Shown here: piece after piece, positions 1 to 6,921 of the stretch
Layout of the letters: the number at the start of each line of letters is the position of its first letter
How positions within the stretch are numbered: position 1 is the stretch's first letter
DNA from: an uncultured Lachnospiraceae bacterium
GTDB taxonomy: Bacteria > Bacillota > Clostridia > Lachnospirales > Lachnospiraceae
Assembly (NCBI GenBank): GCA_910587765.1
Contig: CAJUNR010000027.1
Coordinates: forward strand, 1 to 64,000
Direction: 5' to 3'
DNA length: 64,000 nt
Notes under the pieces: model-generated
Database searches by the model: none
What the model saw: only the letters and a program-made list of their open reading frames with translations
Told to the model about the DNA's origin: nothing
Translations under genes and position numbers: made by a program

Positions 1-625
1 AGATCAGAGCCGCACGAAGTGCAACGGATACGACATGGATCACAGACGTTACGTCCTTGCCAAGCGGTACGATACGCACTGCATAGCCCATGTTCAGGCC
101 TGCCTCTACGCACTGGTCAATGACGCCGCCCACCAGAGTCACAAGGATACCCTGTGCCTGATAGCTCTTTACCAGAGCAACAGCGTCTTCTTTGGTCGGA
201 GCGCTTCCGAGGATAACCGCCACGCCCGGGATATCGCCGGTAACCAGCGGCACGCCCAGCTCACGGATCGTAGCGTCTGCCAGATGTCCGTAAAGCGGCT
301 CTTCATACGGGGTTGCTCCGTCGATGTATTTCAGTACTTCAATGAACTCTGCGCACAGAGCCGTAGCAACACCGCTCATGAATGCGTCGTTCAGTCTCTT
401 TTCTCTGGTCATCAGAGTCTTGACAACGCCGAGCGCGGTCTTTAACTCACCCAGATTGGCAACTTTGGTTCCGGTTACTGCATAGTAGCAGGGCAGGCTG
501 TAAGCCGTATGCGGGAAAGCAACTGCCTTGTCAGCACCATGCTCTGCGATGGCTTTGTCGATGGCAGCCTCGGTAAGGCCATAGACTGCGTCGTTTCCGC
601 CGAATACTCTATCAAATAATGTCAC
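1..625 (-). CDS. acsB: CO-methylating acetyl-CoA synthase (CODH/ACS beta subunit), N-terminal part
   Basis: The reading frame is open from a GTG start at 625 to the window edge (about 208 residues), so the C-terminal part carrying the Ni-Fe-S A-cluster lies outside. The N-terminus reads MTLFDRVFGGNDAVYGLTEA, which matches the start of bacterial acetyl-CoA synthases. The enzyme joins CO from CooS, a methyl group from the corrinoid protein and CoA to make acetyl-CoA in the cytoplasm. The GTG start is set by a GGAGG at 635-639, nine bases upstream. It is the last gene visible in the minus-strand CODH operon and follows a cooC-type ATPase by 25 bases. The family call is strong; only the N-terminal domain can be inspected. 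Confidence 0.93.
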   Translation of the reverse strand, partial: MTLFDRVFGGNDAVYGLTEAAIDKAIAEHGADKAVAFPHTAYSLPCYYAVTGTKVANLGELKTALGVVKTLMTREKRLNDAFMSGVATALCAEFIEVLKYIDGATPYEEPLYGHLADATIRELGVPLVTGDIPGVAVILGSAPTKEDAVALVKSYQAQGILVTLVGGVIDQCVEAGLNMGYAVRIVPLGKDVTSVIHVVSVALRAALI

Positions 626-650
626 GGTATTATACCTCCAAATTTAAAAA

Positions 651-1418
651 TCAGTTTGATTGATCGAGGAGTTCCTTAATTCTGCGGATCTCCTCCGTTG
701 CGGATTCGCTGAAATCATAGGGGGATTTCCCCTGGCGGTCCGCATCGATCACTTCCGTGTTATAGTGGATAAATCCAAGTAAATCTTTCGCCGGAATCTT
801 AGAACGGATAAATTCTTCATCTTCCGTACCACGAACTTTATTCGCAACTACCCGTACCTGCCGGATCCCCAGATCATCGGCAAGGCGCTTGACGTTCTTA
901 TAGGTCTGTACGCTTCTTGCTCCCGGTTCGATCACAACGATGAACTGTTCCATGGATTCGCAGGTTCCCCGTCCCAGATGCTCCAGGCCGGCCTCCATAT
1001 CCATGATCACCACGTCATTGCTTCGGAGAATCAGATGGTTGATGATCCGCCTGAGCATCACATGCTCCGGACAGACGCATCCGCCTCCGCCGGTCTCCAC
1101 CGTACCCAGCAGGAGAAGCTTTACGCCGTTGCAAGTCTTGCTGTACGTATCCGGAATATCGTCCACTTTCGGATTCAGCTTATAAAACTGATTGTCCTCA
1201 CCGGCTCCGGTACGCTCTTCCACCAGCTTCCGCATCTTGCTGATGGGAATGATGGAATCCAGCACATCCTCCGGAAATCCAAGCGCCAGCCCCAGATTGG
1301 CATCCGGGTCCACATCCGCGGCGAGAACCGTCCGTCCCTCCTCTGCGTATAATCTTGCAAGCGTTGCAGCAAAGGTGGTCTTTCCGACCCCGCCCTTTCC
1401 GGTAATTGCGATCTTCAA
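651..1418 (-). CDS. cooC: CooC-type nickel insertion ATPase (AcsF-like), copy 2
   Basis: A 255-residue MinD/ParA-fold ATPase. The deviant Walker A motif GKGGVGKTT is at residues 7-15 and a Cys-X-Cys pair (C114, C116) sits in the loop where CooC dimers bind metal. CooC proteins use ATP to load nickel into CO dehydrogenase or acetyl-CoA synthase. It lies between cooS and acsB, so an AcsF-like role in maturing AcsB is a reasonable inference from position; sequence alone does not separate the two client roles. The start is a TTG with a GGAGG eight bases upstream; no ATG fits the conserved N-terminus MKIAITGKGG. A second paralogue is at 3391-4161. Confidence 0.9.
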   Translation of the reverse strand: MKIAITGKGGVGKTTFAATLARLYAEEGRTVLAADVDPDANLGLALGFPEDVLDSIIPISKMRKLVEERTGAGEDNQFYKLNPKVDDIPDTYSKTCNGVKLLLLGTVETGGGGCVCPEHVMLRRIINHLILRSNDVVIMDMEAGLEHLGRGTCESMEQFIVVIEPGARSVQTYKNVKRLADDLGIRQVRVVANKVRGTEDEEFIRSKIPAKDLLGFIHYNTEVIDADRQGKSPYDFSESATEEIRRIKELLDQSN

Positions 1419-1470
1419 TGTTTTAACCTCCGGTCAAATAATTTACTTATCTTTATAAAACCTCGAATGA

Positions 1471-3363
1471 TTAGATACCGATTGCCGTTCTCTTCTCTTC
1501 GATTCTCTCGATCATCAGATCAACCAGTTTCTCGATATCGGTCTCTACGGTATAAGCAGCCTCTACCCAGTCACGAACGCCGCTGGTCAGAAGTTCCTGC
1601 ATCTCGGTAGAACCGCTCACATACGGGTCTACGCCAAGGAAGGTGTCGATACCGGTGGAAACCACGTAGTTACCGATGGAAACTGCCTTTTCGGACATCC
1701 ACTCAGGAGCACAGCCTACTGCCGGAAGCTGAGAGATATTCAGGCCGGAATCTTTTGCAAGCTCTGCAACCAGGATCATCATACGGCTGATGTCCACGCA
1801 GGAACCCATATGTAATACCGGAGGAATGTCGGCCAGTTCGCACACGCGCTTCAGACCTGCGCCGCAGAGATCTTTCGCTCTCTTGTCCATAAGGCCTGCC
1901 TTTGCCGCTGCCTGAGCCGCACAACCCGTTGCAATGACAACGATATCATTTGCAAGCAGTTTCTTCATCAACTCGATATGAGCGGTATCCGGACGGATCT
2001 TCGGGTTGTTACATCCAACCATAGCCACCGCGCCGCGCAGAACGCCGGAGGTGATACACTCGATGAGCGGTTTGGTCGTGCCAAGCACATCTACCTGAGA
2101 GTTAGTAACGCCGTCAAGCACTTTTACAATTGCTTCTACAGAGTATCCGACGGTTGCTTTCTGCTTCATATCCGGGATATGTACCAGTTCCGGTTTCCGG
2201 TTCTTAAAGTTGTCGCATGCCATCTTCACGATCTGTTTTGCCTTCTCTGCCGCAGTTCCCACCGTGAAACGGATATACTCGGAATCCGGCATCTGAGCGA
2301 TAGGAGAAGTGGTGATGAATTTGGTATGGAAACATTTGCTCAGAGGTCCAAGTGCCGGGAAGATACACTGCACGTCAACAACAATTGCCTCGCATGCGCC
2401 GGTGAGAACTACGTTCTCCTGCTGCAGGAAGTTGCCGGCCATCGGGATACCGCGGCGCATAGCCACCTCGTTGGAGGTACAGCAGACACCGGATACGGTG
2501 ATGCCTTTTGCACCCTGCGCTTTTGCGTAAGCGATCATCTCCGGATCGTCCGCATACTCGCATACCATCTCGGAAAGCGACGGATCGTGTCCGTGAACGA
2601 CGATGTTGACATTGTCTGCGTTCATAACGCCAAGGTTTGCCTCGGTATCAATCGGTCTCGGAGTGCCGAACAGAACGTCAGAGAACTCGGTACCACACAT
2701 GGAACCGCCCCAGCCGTCGCAGAGACCTGCACGGAAGGACTGACGCACCAGCGCCTCCGGCTTGGAGGAACATCCCATATGGGTCATATGCAGGGAAGAA
2801 GCCACCTCGCGGTCGATTGCACGCGGAAGGATCTCCGCCTTCTCCCACAGTTCCTGGGTGTGCTGCGGAGCACGTTTGGTCCAGCGCTGGAAACCGAACG
2901 GTTTTCCATACTCCATAAGAGCCATCTCAGCCACTTCATGAGCCAGATCATAGATATCTTTTCCTTCGGTCTCAACGCCCCACTCTTTTGCGATGCGGGT
3001 GAGCTTCTCGGGATCTTTTACTTTATAAGCTCCGTCGGGAGCGGATGCATACAGGGTGTGACAGATCTCACGGCCGTGATCGGAGTGAGTTGCTGCGCCG
3101 CCTGCAGTAAATTTCAGATAATTACGTCCTACGATACCATGAGCGTCGCATCCGCAGATTCCTCTCGGAGCCTTCGGAGTGATACGGCACGGTCCCATAG
3201 CACAGATACGGCAGCAGATACCCTGCTCACCGAATTTACAATGAGGTGTCTGGTTCTTCACGCGGAGCTGCCATGCGTCAGCGCCAACTTTAGCGCCGGT
3301 TTCCAGCAGTCTGTTAGTAGCGGCTTCGAACTCTTCAACTGTTGTTAATTTAAAGTCTCCCAT
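1471..3363 (-). CDS. cooS: Anaerobic Ni-Fe carbon monoxide dehydrogenase catalytic subunit
   Basis: A full-length 630-residue CooS/AcsA protein that interconverts CO2 and CO at a [Ni-4Fe-4S] C-cluster. The N-terminal cysteines C42, C50, C51, C54, C59, C70 and C72 are in the region that holds the D- and B-clusters of known enzymes. Further conserved cysteines occur in the segments around THMGCSSKPEALV, GVCCTSNEVA, GCNNPKIRPDT and GCAAQAA. It starts at ATG 3363 with AGGAG upstream. It sits between two cooC genes and upstream of acsB, so it is the CODH half of the acetyl-CoA synthase complex, supplying CO made from CO2. Confidence 0.96.
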   Translation of the reverse strand: MGDFKLTTVEEFEAATNRLLETGAKVGADAWQLRVKNQTPHCKFGEQGICCRICAMGPCRITPKAPRGICGCDAHGIVGRNYLKFTAGGAATHSDHGREICHTLYASAPDGAYKVKDPEKLTRIAKEWGVETEGKDIYDLAHEVAEMALMEYGKPFGFQRWTKRAPQHTQELWEKAEILPRAIDREVASSLHMTHMGCSSKPEALVRQSFRAGLCDGWGGSMCGTEFSDVLFGTPRPIDTEANLGVMNADNVNIVVHGHDPSLSEMVCEYADDPEMIAYAKAQGAKGITVSGVCCTSNEVAMRRGIPMAGNFLQQENVVLTGACEAIVVDVQCIFPALGPLSKCFHTKFITTSPIAQMPDSEYIRFTVGTAAEKAKQIVKMACDNFKNRKPELVHIPDMKQKATVGYSVEAIVKVLDGVTNSQVDVLGTTKPLIECITSGVLRGAVAMVGCNNPKIRPDTAHIELMKKLLANDIVVIATGCAAQAAAKAGLMDKRAKDLCGAGLKRVCELADIPPVLHMGSCVDISRMMILVAELAKDSGLNISQLPAVGCAPEWMSEKAVSIGNYVVSTGIDTFLGVDPYVSGSTEMQELLTSGVRDWVEAAYTVETDIEKLVDLMIERIEEKRTAIGI

Positions 3364-3390
3364 ATAAATCTCCTTTTTTGCAGTCCTGGA

Positions 3391-4161
3391 TTAGAGTTCC
3401 AGGCTGTCAATAATCTTGTATAATGCCTGTCTCACAGGATTGTCTGACGGAAGCTCGGTCGTTGGAGTACCGGCACTGTCAAACTCATATACACCATCGT
3501 CCTGGGGTACGACCCCAAGAAGCGTCAGTTCCTGTTTCCGAACCTCTTCCTGAATGCCCTCATTCAGGACACCCCCTGGCGCCCGGTTCACAATTAAGCC
3601 GACTTTCTTCGGCTTCAGTCCACATTCCGGAATCAGCCTGGCGATTCTGCCCACGGCCTGGACTCCTCTGCGGGAACAGTCGCTTACCAGAATCACAACA
3701 TCCACACCGGGAAGGATCCCGCGGCTGATATGCTCCATACCTGCCTCATTGTCAACGACAACGTAATTGTAATGCTGTGCACGTCTGGCAACCTGAGTTG
3801 ACAACAGACCATTGACAAAGCAATAGCAGCCCTTTCCCTGTGTATGCCCCATAACCAGCAGGTCATAATCGTCCTCCTCCACCAGAGAGGAATCGAACTT
3901 GAACTCCGCATAGTCCTGTTTGGACATTCCCGGAGGAATGGGACTCACATCCGCCATCTCCGCTTTGGCGATCTCTTCACGAATATCCCCAAGGGTCATA
4001 TCCACCTCCACGCCGAGCACTTCATTCAGATTGGAATTTGCGTCGGCGTCAACCGCCAGGATCGGTCCTTTTTTCTGTTCAGCCAAATACTGGATCAGCA
4101 TGCCGGTCAATGTGGTCTTGCCCACACCGCCCTTGCCTGCCACTGCAATCGTCTGCGGCAT
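3391..4161 (-). CDS. cooC: CooC-type nickel insertion ATPase, copy 1
   Basis: A 256-residue deviant-P-loop ATPase with GKGGVGKTT at residues 9-17 and the metal-binding Cys-X-Cys at C112/C114 (GKGCYCFVN). It ends 27 bases before cooS, the usual place for the CODH-specific nickel chaperone. Its start has the ribosome site TAGGAG. It is clearly diverged from the second copy at 651-1418, with a longer insert before the CXC loop, which suggests distinct clients (CooS and AcsB); that split of work is an inference. Confidence 0.92.
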   Translation of the reverse strand: MPQTIAVAGKGGVGKTTLTGMLIQYLAEQKKGPILAVDADANSNLNEVLGVEVDMTLGDIREEIAKAEMADVSPIPPGMSKQDYAEFKFDSSLVEEDDYDLLVMGHTQGKGCYCFVNGLLSTQVARRAQHYNYVVVDNEAGMEHISRGILPGVDVVILVSDCSRRGVQAVGRIARLIPECGLKPKKVGLIVNRAPGGVLNEGIQEEVRKQELTLLGVVPQDDGVYEFDSAGTPTTELPSDNPVRQALYKIIDSLEL

Positions 4162-4222
4162 ATCATCATCTCCTACATCTTAAAGTCTTTTTCATCGTAT
4201 ACAAACGCGCCTTCCGGACCTG

Positions 4223-4363
4223 TCAACGTTCTTTGCAGTCCGGTCCGAACCTGCTGAGATGCTTCAGGGTCCCCGGAAGGCTTTCTGTGCCCTTGACGGC
4301 CTTCGGTGGGAAGTTCTCAAAGGAAGCAGGCATTTTCTGTTTCATCGCTTCTGACAGCCCCAT
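4223..4363 (-). CDS. Small ORF of 46 residues in the CODH operon
   Basis: Begins MGLSEAMKQKMPASFENFPP and ends RFGPDCKER. The start codon has a strong ribosome site (GGAGGT, eight bases upstream), as good as those of its neighbours, and the ORF fills the gap between cooT and cooC almost exactly. The peptide has one cysteine near its C-terminus and no predicted membrane segment. I do not recognise a family. The downstream bases 4170-4222 also read as plausible coding sequence in another frame (ending YDEKDFKM), so a frameshifted longer protein is an alternative. Its place between a nickel-binding protein and a nickel chaperone suggests a CODH accessory role, but nothing in the sequence proves it. 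Confidence 0.5.
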   Translation of the reverse strand: MGLSEAMKQKMPASFENFPPKAVKGTESLPGTLKHLSRFGPDCKER

Positions 4364-4408
4364 CGTTATCCACCTCCATTCTGCCCTATATGAATTTGCA
4401 ATTGAAAC

Positions 4409-4603
4409 CTACTCCTCCATGCAGTTGATCTTCACAACCGAATTTGCAAGGTCAACCATGGCTATGGTTCCCTCCACCGTAATTTCGCCGCCCATAATAT
4501 CGCGGATACGGATGACATCCCCGTCCACGTCAAGGCGGCTCGCATTTTTGATCAGGATGCTTTCGCTCTCCTTCTTCTTACCATATACTGTTGCAAGACA
4601 CAT
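4409..4603 (-). CDS. cooT: CooT family nickel-binding protein
   Basis: A 64-residue protein starting MCLATVYGKKKE. CooT family members are about this size, begin Met-Cys and bind Ni(II) through the N-terminal cysteine as a dimer; they assist CO dehydrogenase maturation. The small beta-rich sequence, with DVDGDVIRIRDIMG in the middle, fits the family. A GGAGG lies just upstream of the ATG. It is the second gene of the operon, after the histidine-rich protein and before the 46-residue ORF and cooC, so the front of this operon is devoted to metal handling. Confidence 0.85.
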   Translation of the reverse strand: MCLATVYGKKKESESILIKNASRLDVDGDVIRIRDIMGGEITVEGTIAMVDLANSVVKINCMEE

Positions 4604-4666
4604 TGGTTTCTACCTCCTGATTTGGCACGCGCAGAACGCTCTGCGCACCGTTCTGTCCGGCGCAGG

Positions 4667-5065
4667 CTACTGCACCAGCGAAAGCGCGATGGACAGCCTC
4701 ATGTTGCCCTTTTCAAAATCCTCCACGCCTTTCTCGATCTGAGCGGCGGCTTCATCCCTGCCCTGCTCCCTCAAGTGCTTTGCAATGACAGCAAGCTCCT
4801 GTGCATGGTGCTTATTGTGGTCCAGCATATACGCCAGCACCGCAGTGTCCTCATCTTTCGGCTGCTCCCCGTGGTCGTGACCGCAGTGGTCATGGGTGTG
4901 GCCGCCGCATCCGCCGCAATGCTCGTGGTCATGCTCATGCTCGTGACCTTCTTCATGGCTGTGCGCATGCGTATGAGTCATATCACCATGTGTATGCTCA
5001 TGCGTGTGCTCCTGCCCGCCGCAGCCGCATCCACAGTGCGTATGCTCCTCATTGGTTAAATGCAT
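4667..5065 (-). CDS. Histidine-rich putative nickel-binding or storage protein
   Basis: A 132-residue protein in two parts. Residues 1-66 hold 21 histidines and 6 cysteines in HTH/HEH/HDH runs and CGCGCGG and CGGCGG motifs. Residues 70-132 form an acidic/basic helical domain (DEDTAVLAYMLDHNKHHAQE onward) with no metal runs. This resembles in style the His-rich tails of CooJ, HypB or SlyD, although the order (metal region first, helices second) differs from CooJ. It is the first gene after the CODH promoter, with AAAGGAGG upstream of the ATG. Role in nickel storage or delivery to CooC/CooS is inferred from composition and context. The helical half might be a recognisable small domain, but I cannot name it. 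Confidence 0.75.
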   Translation of the reverse strand: MHLTNEEHTHCGCGCGGQEHTHEHTHGDMTHTHAHSHEEGHEHEHDHEHCGGCGGHTHDHCGHDHGEQPKDEDTAVLAYMLDHNKHHAQELAVIAKHLREQGRDEAAAQIEKGVEDFEKGNMRLSIALSLVQ

Positions 5066-5139
5066 CTATTTCCCTCCTTTTCAAGAAAAAAACACGCCAA
5101 AATTTTAGCACTGTTATTTTTTTGACATTGTTTACTAGC

Positions 5140-5168
5140 ATTATACCCCATGGGGGGATATTTAGCAA
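5140..5168 (-). promoter_or_regulatory. Promoter of the CODH operon with a C/G dyad in the spacer
   Basis: On the minus strand a -35 TTGCTA (5163-5168) and a perfect -10 TATAAT (5140-5145) are 17 bases apart. The spacer and flanks read TATCCCCCCATGGGGTATA, an inverted repeat of C/G runs framed by TA (5142-5160). CsoR/RcnR-family metal sensors bind operators of this style, so repression of the operon by a nickel-, cobalt- or copper-sensing regulator is an inference. Confidence 0.7.
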
Positions 5169-5240
5169 GTAGATTTCTGTATATTTTCTACAAAAATATG
5201 GAAAATCTTTTTTACAGCCGAAAACCTCCGTAAAACACGG

Positions 5241-5281
5241 CCAAAAAATGACCGAAAGCCCGCAAAAAGGCTTTCGGTCAT
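5241..5281 (-). terminator. Rho-independent terminator after metF
   Basis: Perfect 13-base stem (5248-5260 with 5269-5281, arm ATGACCGAAAGCC) and an 8-base loop, followed on the minus strand by a run of six T. It ends the rnfC2-metV-metF transcript and separates it from the CODH operon promoter about 75 bases further on. Confidence 0.85.
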
Positions 5282-5379
5282 CCGAAATTTCATAATATTT
5301 CTCCGCCCGTATCCTGTTCCAAACCGGCGCCCGCACCGGCGGAAACGGACAGATTCACGCCCCTCTTCGCGGCGCAGAT

Positions 5380-6258
5380 TTAAATTCCTGCCTGCTCCAG
5401 AAGGGACGGCACCTTGGACTCCCAGCCAAGCGCCATGATGTGCAGACCCTGGCAGTACGGTTTGCAGGCTTTGATGATGCGCGCAGCGATCTCCACGCCG
5501 GTGATGCCTGCTTTCGCCTTTTCCTTGTCCGCCTTGAGCTCGTCAATCATTTCCTGCGGTACATGGATGCCGGCCACATTGTCGTTCATGAATTTCGCCA
5601 TGCCGGCGGATTTCAGAATGACGATGCCAAGCTGTACCGGCTTGCCGAACTGTTTTGCCTTCTCCATGAACTCAATGAACTTCTCCGGCTCATAAACAGC
5701 CTGCGTCTGGAAATACTCCGCACCCGCGCGGACCTTGCGCTCCATCTTCGCCAACTGCGAATCCACGGAATCGCTGCAGGGAGATACGACTGCGCCCTTG
5801 GCAAATTTCGGCGGCTCGCCCACCAGTTTGTTGCCGCCCAGATCTTCGCCTGCTTCCAGTCTGCAGATCGTATGAAGCAGAGAGACGGAGTCCAGATCAA
5901 AGACCGGTTTTGCGCCCTTGTGGTCGCCCAGTTTGATATGGTCGCCGGTCAGCGCCAGCACGTTGTCGATTCCCAGCATCGCCGCGCTCAGAAGATCCGA
6001 CTGCAGCGCGATCCGGTTCCTGTCACGGCAGGTCAACTGATAGATGGGGAGCAGCCCCTCGTCTTTGAGCGCCTTGCAGGTCGCCAGAGAGCCAAGGCGC
6101 ATAACGGAAGACTGGTTGTCGGTCACGTTCACTGCCGTAACGCCGCCCAGATAGGTCTTCGCCTCCTCCAGCAGATGCTCGATATGGATCCCTTTAGGCG
6201 GTCCTACTTCCGCAGATACTACAAATTCGCCGCGTTCAAATAACTCTGTAATTTTCAT
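5380..6258 (-). CDS. metF: Methylenetetrahydrofolate reductase, catalytic subunit
   Basis: A 292-residue TIM-barrel flavoprotein that reduces methylene-THF to methyl-THF, the last methyl-branch step before methyl transfer to the corrinoid protein. The start KITELFERGEFVVSAEVGPP and the motifs NVTDNQSSVMRL and LTGDHIKLGDHKGAKPVFDL match the family. The ATG at 6258 is preferred because a GGAG lies nine bases upstream; the frame can be extended five codons to a TTG, but that codon overlaps the ribosome site. It follows metV by 44 bases, and a terminator follows at 5241-5281. Confidence 0.93.
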   Translation of the reverse strand: MKITELFERGEFVVSAEVGPPKGIHIEHLLEEAKTYLGGVTAVNVTDNQSSVMRLGSLATCKALKDEGLLPIYQLTCRDRNRIALQSDLLSAAMLGIDNVLALTGDHIKLGDHKGAKPVFDLDSVSLLHTICRLEAGEDLGGNKLVGEPPKFAKGAVVSPCSDSVDSQLAKMERKVRAGAEYFQTQAVYEPEKFIEFMEKAKQFGKPVQLGIVILKSAGMAKFMNDNVAGIHVPQEMIDELKADKEKAKAGITGVEIAARIIKACKPYCQGLHIMALGWESKVPSLLEQAGI

Positions 6259-6302
6259 TCTATATCGCTCCAATCCTTATATTTTTTAACAGTTTGTTTA
6301 TT

Positions 6303-6920
6303 CTACACTTCGTCATCCGTTGCGTAATTGCGTATCTGTACCGGACTCTTGAGCGCGTCCAGACGCCCGATCTTCTCAAGCCGTCTGTAAATACGCTCCC
6401 AACCGCATTCCATATCGGGATCCACTTCGCATTTGCCGTTCTTCGCACCGCCGCACTGGCCGTTCAGCAGGCTCTTGGAACAGGCAGTAATGGGACAGAT
6501 CCCTCCGGTCAGGTTCAGATAGCACTCGCCGCACTGACCGCAGTCGTACTCCAGCGGAGTCACGCCCTGGAAGCCCGGCAGACGGCAGGAATCGCAGGCC
6601 GCGCATACCATCTTGTCGTCCAGATATTCGGCGATGGTCTGTACGCCGACGCCGCAGGAAAATACAAGCACCACATCGGCCGCTTTGATCGCGTCCATAT
6701 GTTTTTCGAGGCGCAGCTTCATATTTTCCGGATTGCATATGTAGTCTGTCGTAATGGTTCCCGTCACATTCCCGGAAGCTCCCAGCTCTTTCTGGAGTTC
6801 TGCAGCTTCTTTTTCCGGGAAATGAACTTCCTTACATCCCTGGCAGTTGATGATGAAAAATTTCTTTCCCTCAACCAGAGATGCGATCGTTTCTTTCGAT
6901 TTTAACTGGGTAATTAGCAT
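6303..6920 (-). CDS. metV: MetV, iron-sulfur/zinc subunit of methylenetetrahydrofolate reductase
   Basis: A 205-residue cysteine-rich protein of the MTHFR C-terminal-like family (MetV). Cysteine motifs occur at INCQGC, VCAACDSC, YDCGQCGECYLN and GGICPITACSKS, followed by the conserved GQCGGAKNGKCEVDPD stretch. In acetogens MetV binds MetF and carries an Fe-S centre and zinc, passing electrons to the flavin. The gene starts one base after the rnfC2 stop, so the two are translationally coupled. Its sequence is strikingly like the N-terminal third of the upstream protein. Confidence 0.9.
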   Translation of the reverse strand: MLITQLKSKETIASLVEGKKFFIINCQGCKEVHFPEKEAAELQKELGASGNVTGTITTDYICNPENMKLRLEKHMDAIKAADVVLVFSCGVGVQTIAEYLDDKMVCAACDSCRLPGFQGVTPLEYDCGQCGECYLNLTGGICPITACSKSLLNGQCGGAKNGKCEVDPDMECGWERIYRRLEKIGRLDALKSPVQIRNYATDDEV

Positions 6921-6921
6921 A

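Noticed and set aside
1978..3348. 456-residue open frame on the plus strand
   Set aside because: It is the antisense shadow of cooS; its composition (His/Arg/Cys-rich) is not protein-like and there is no ribosome site.
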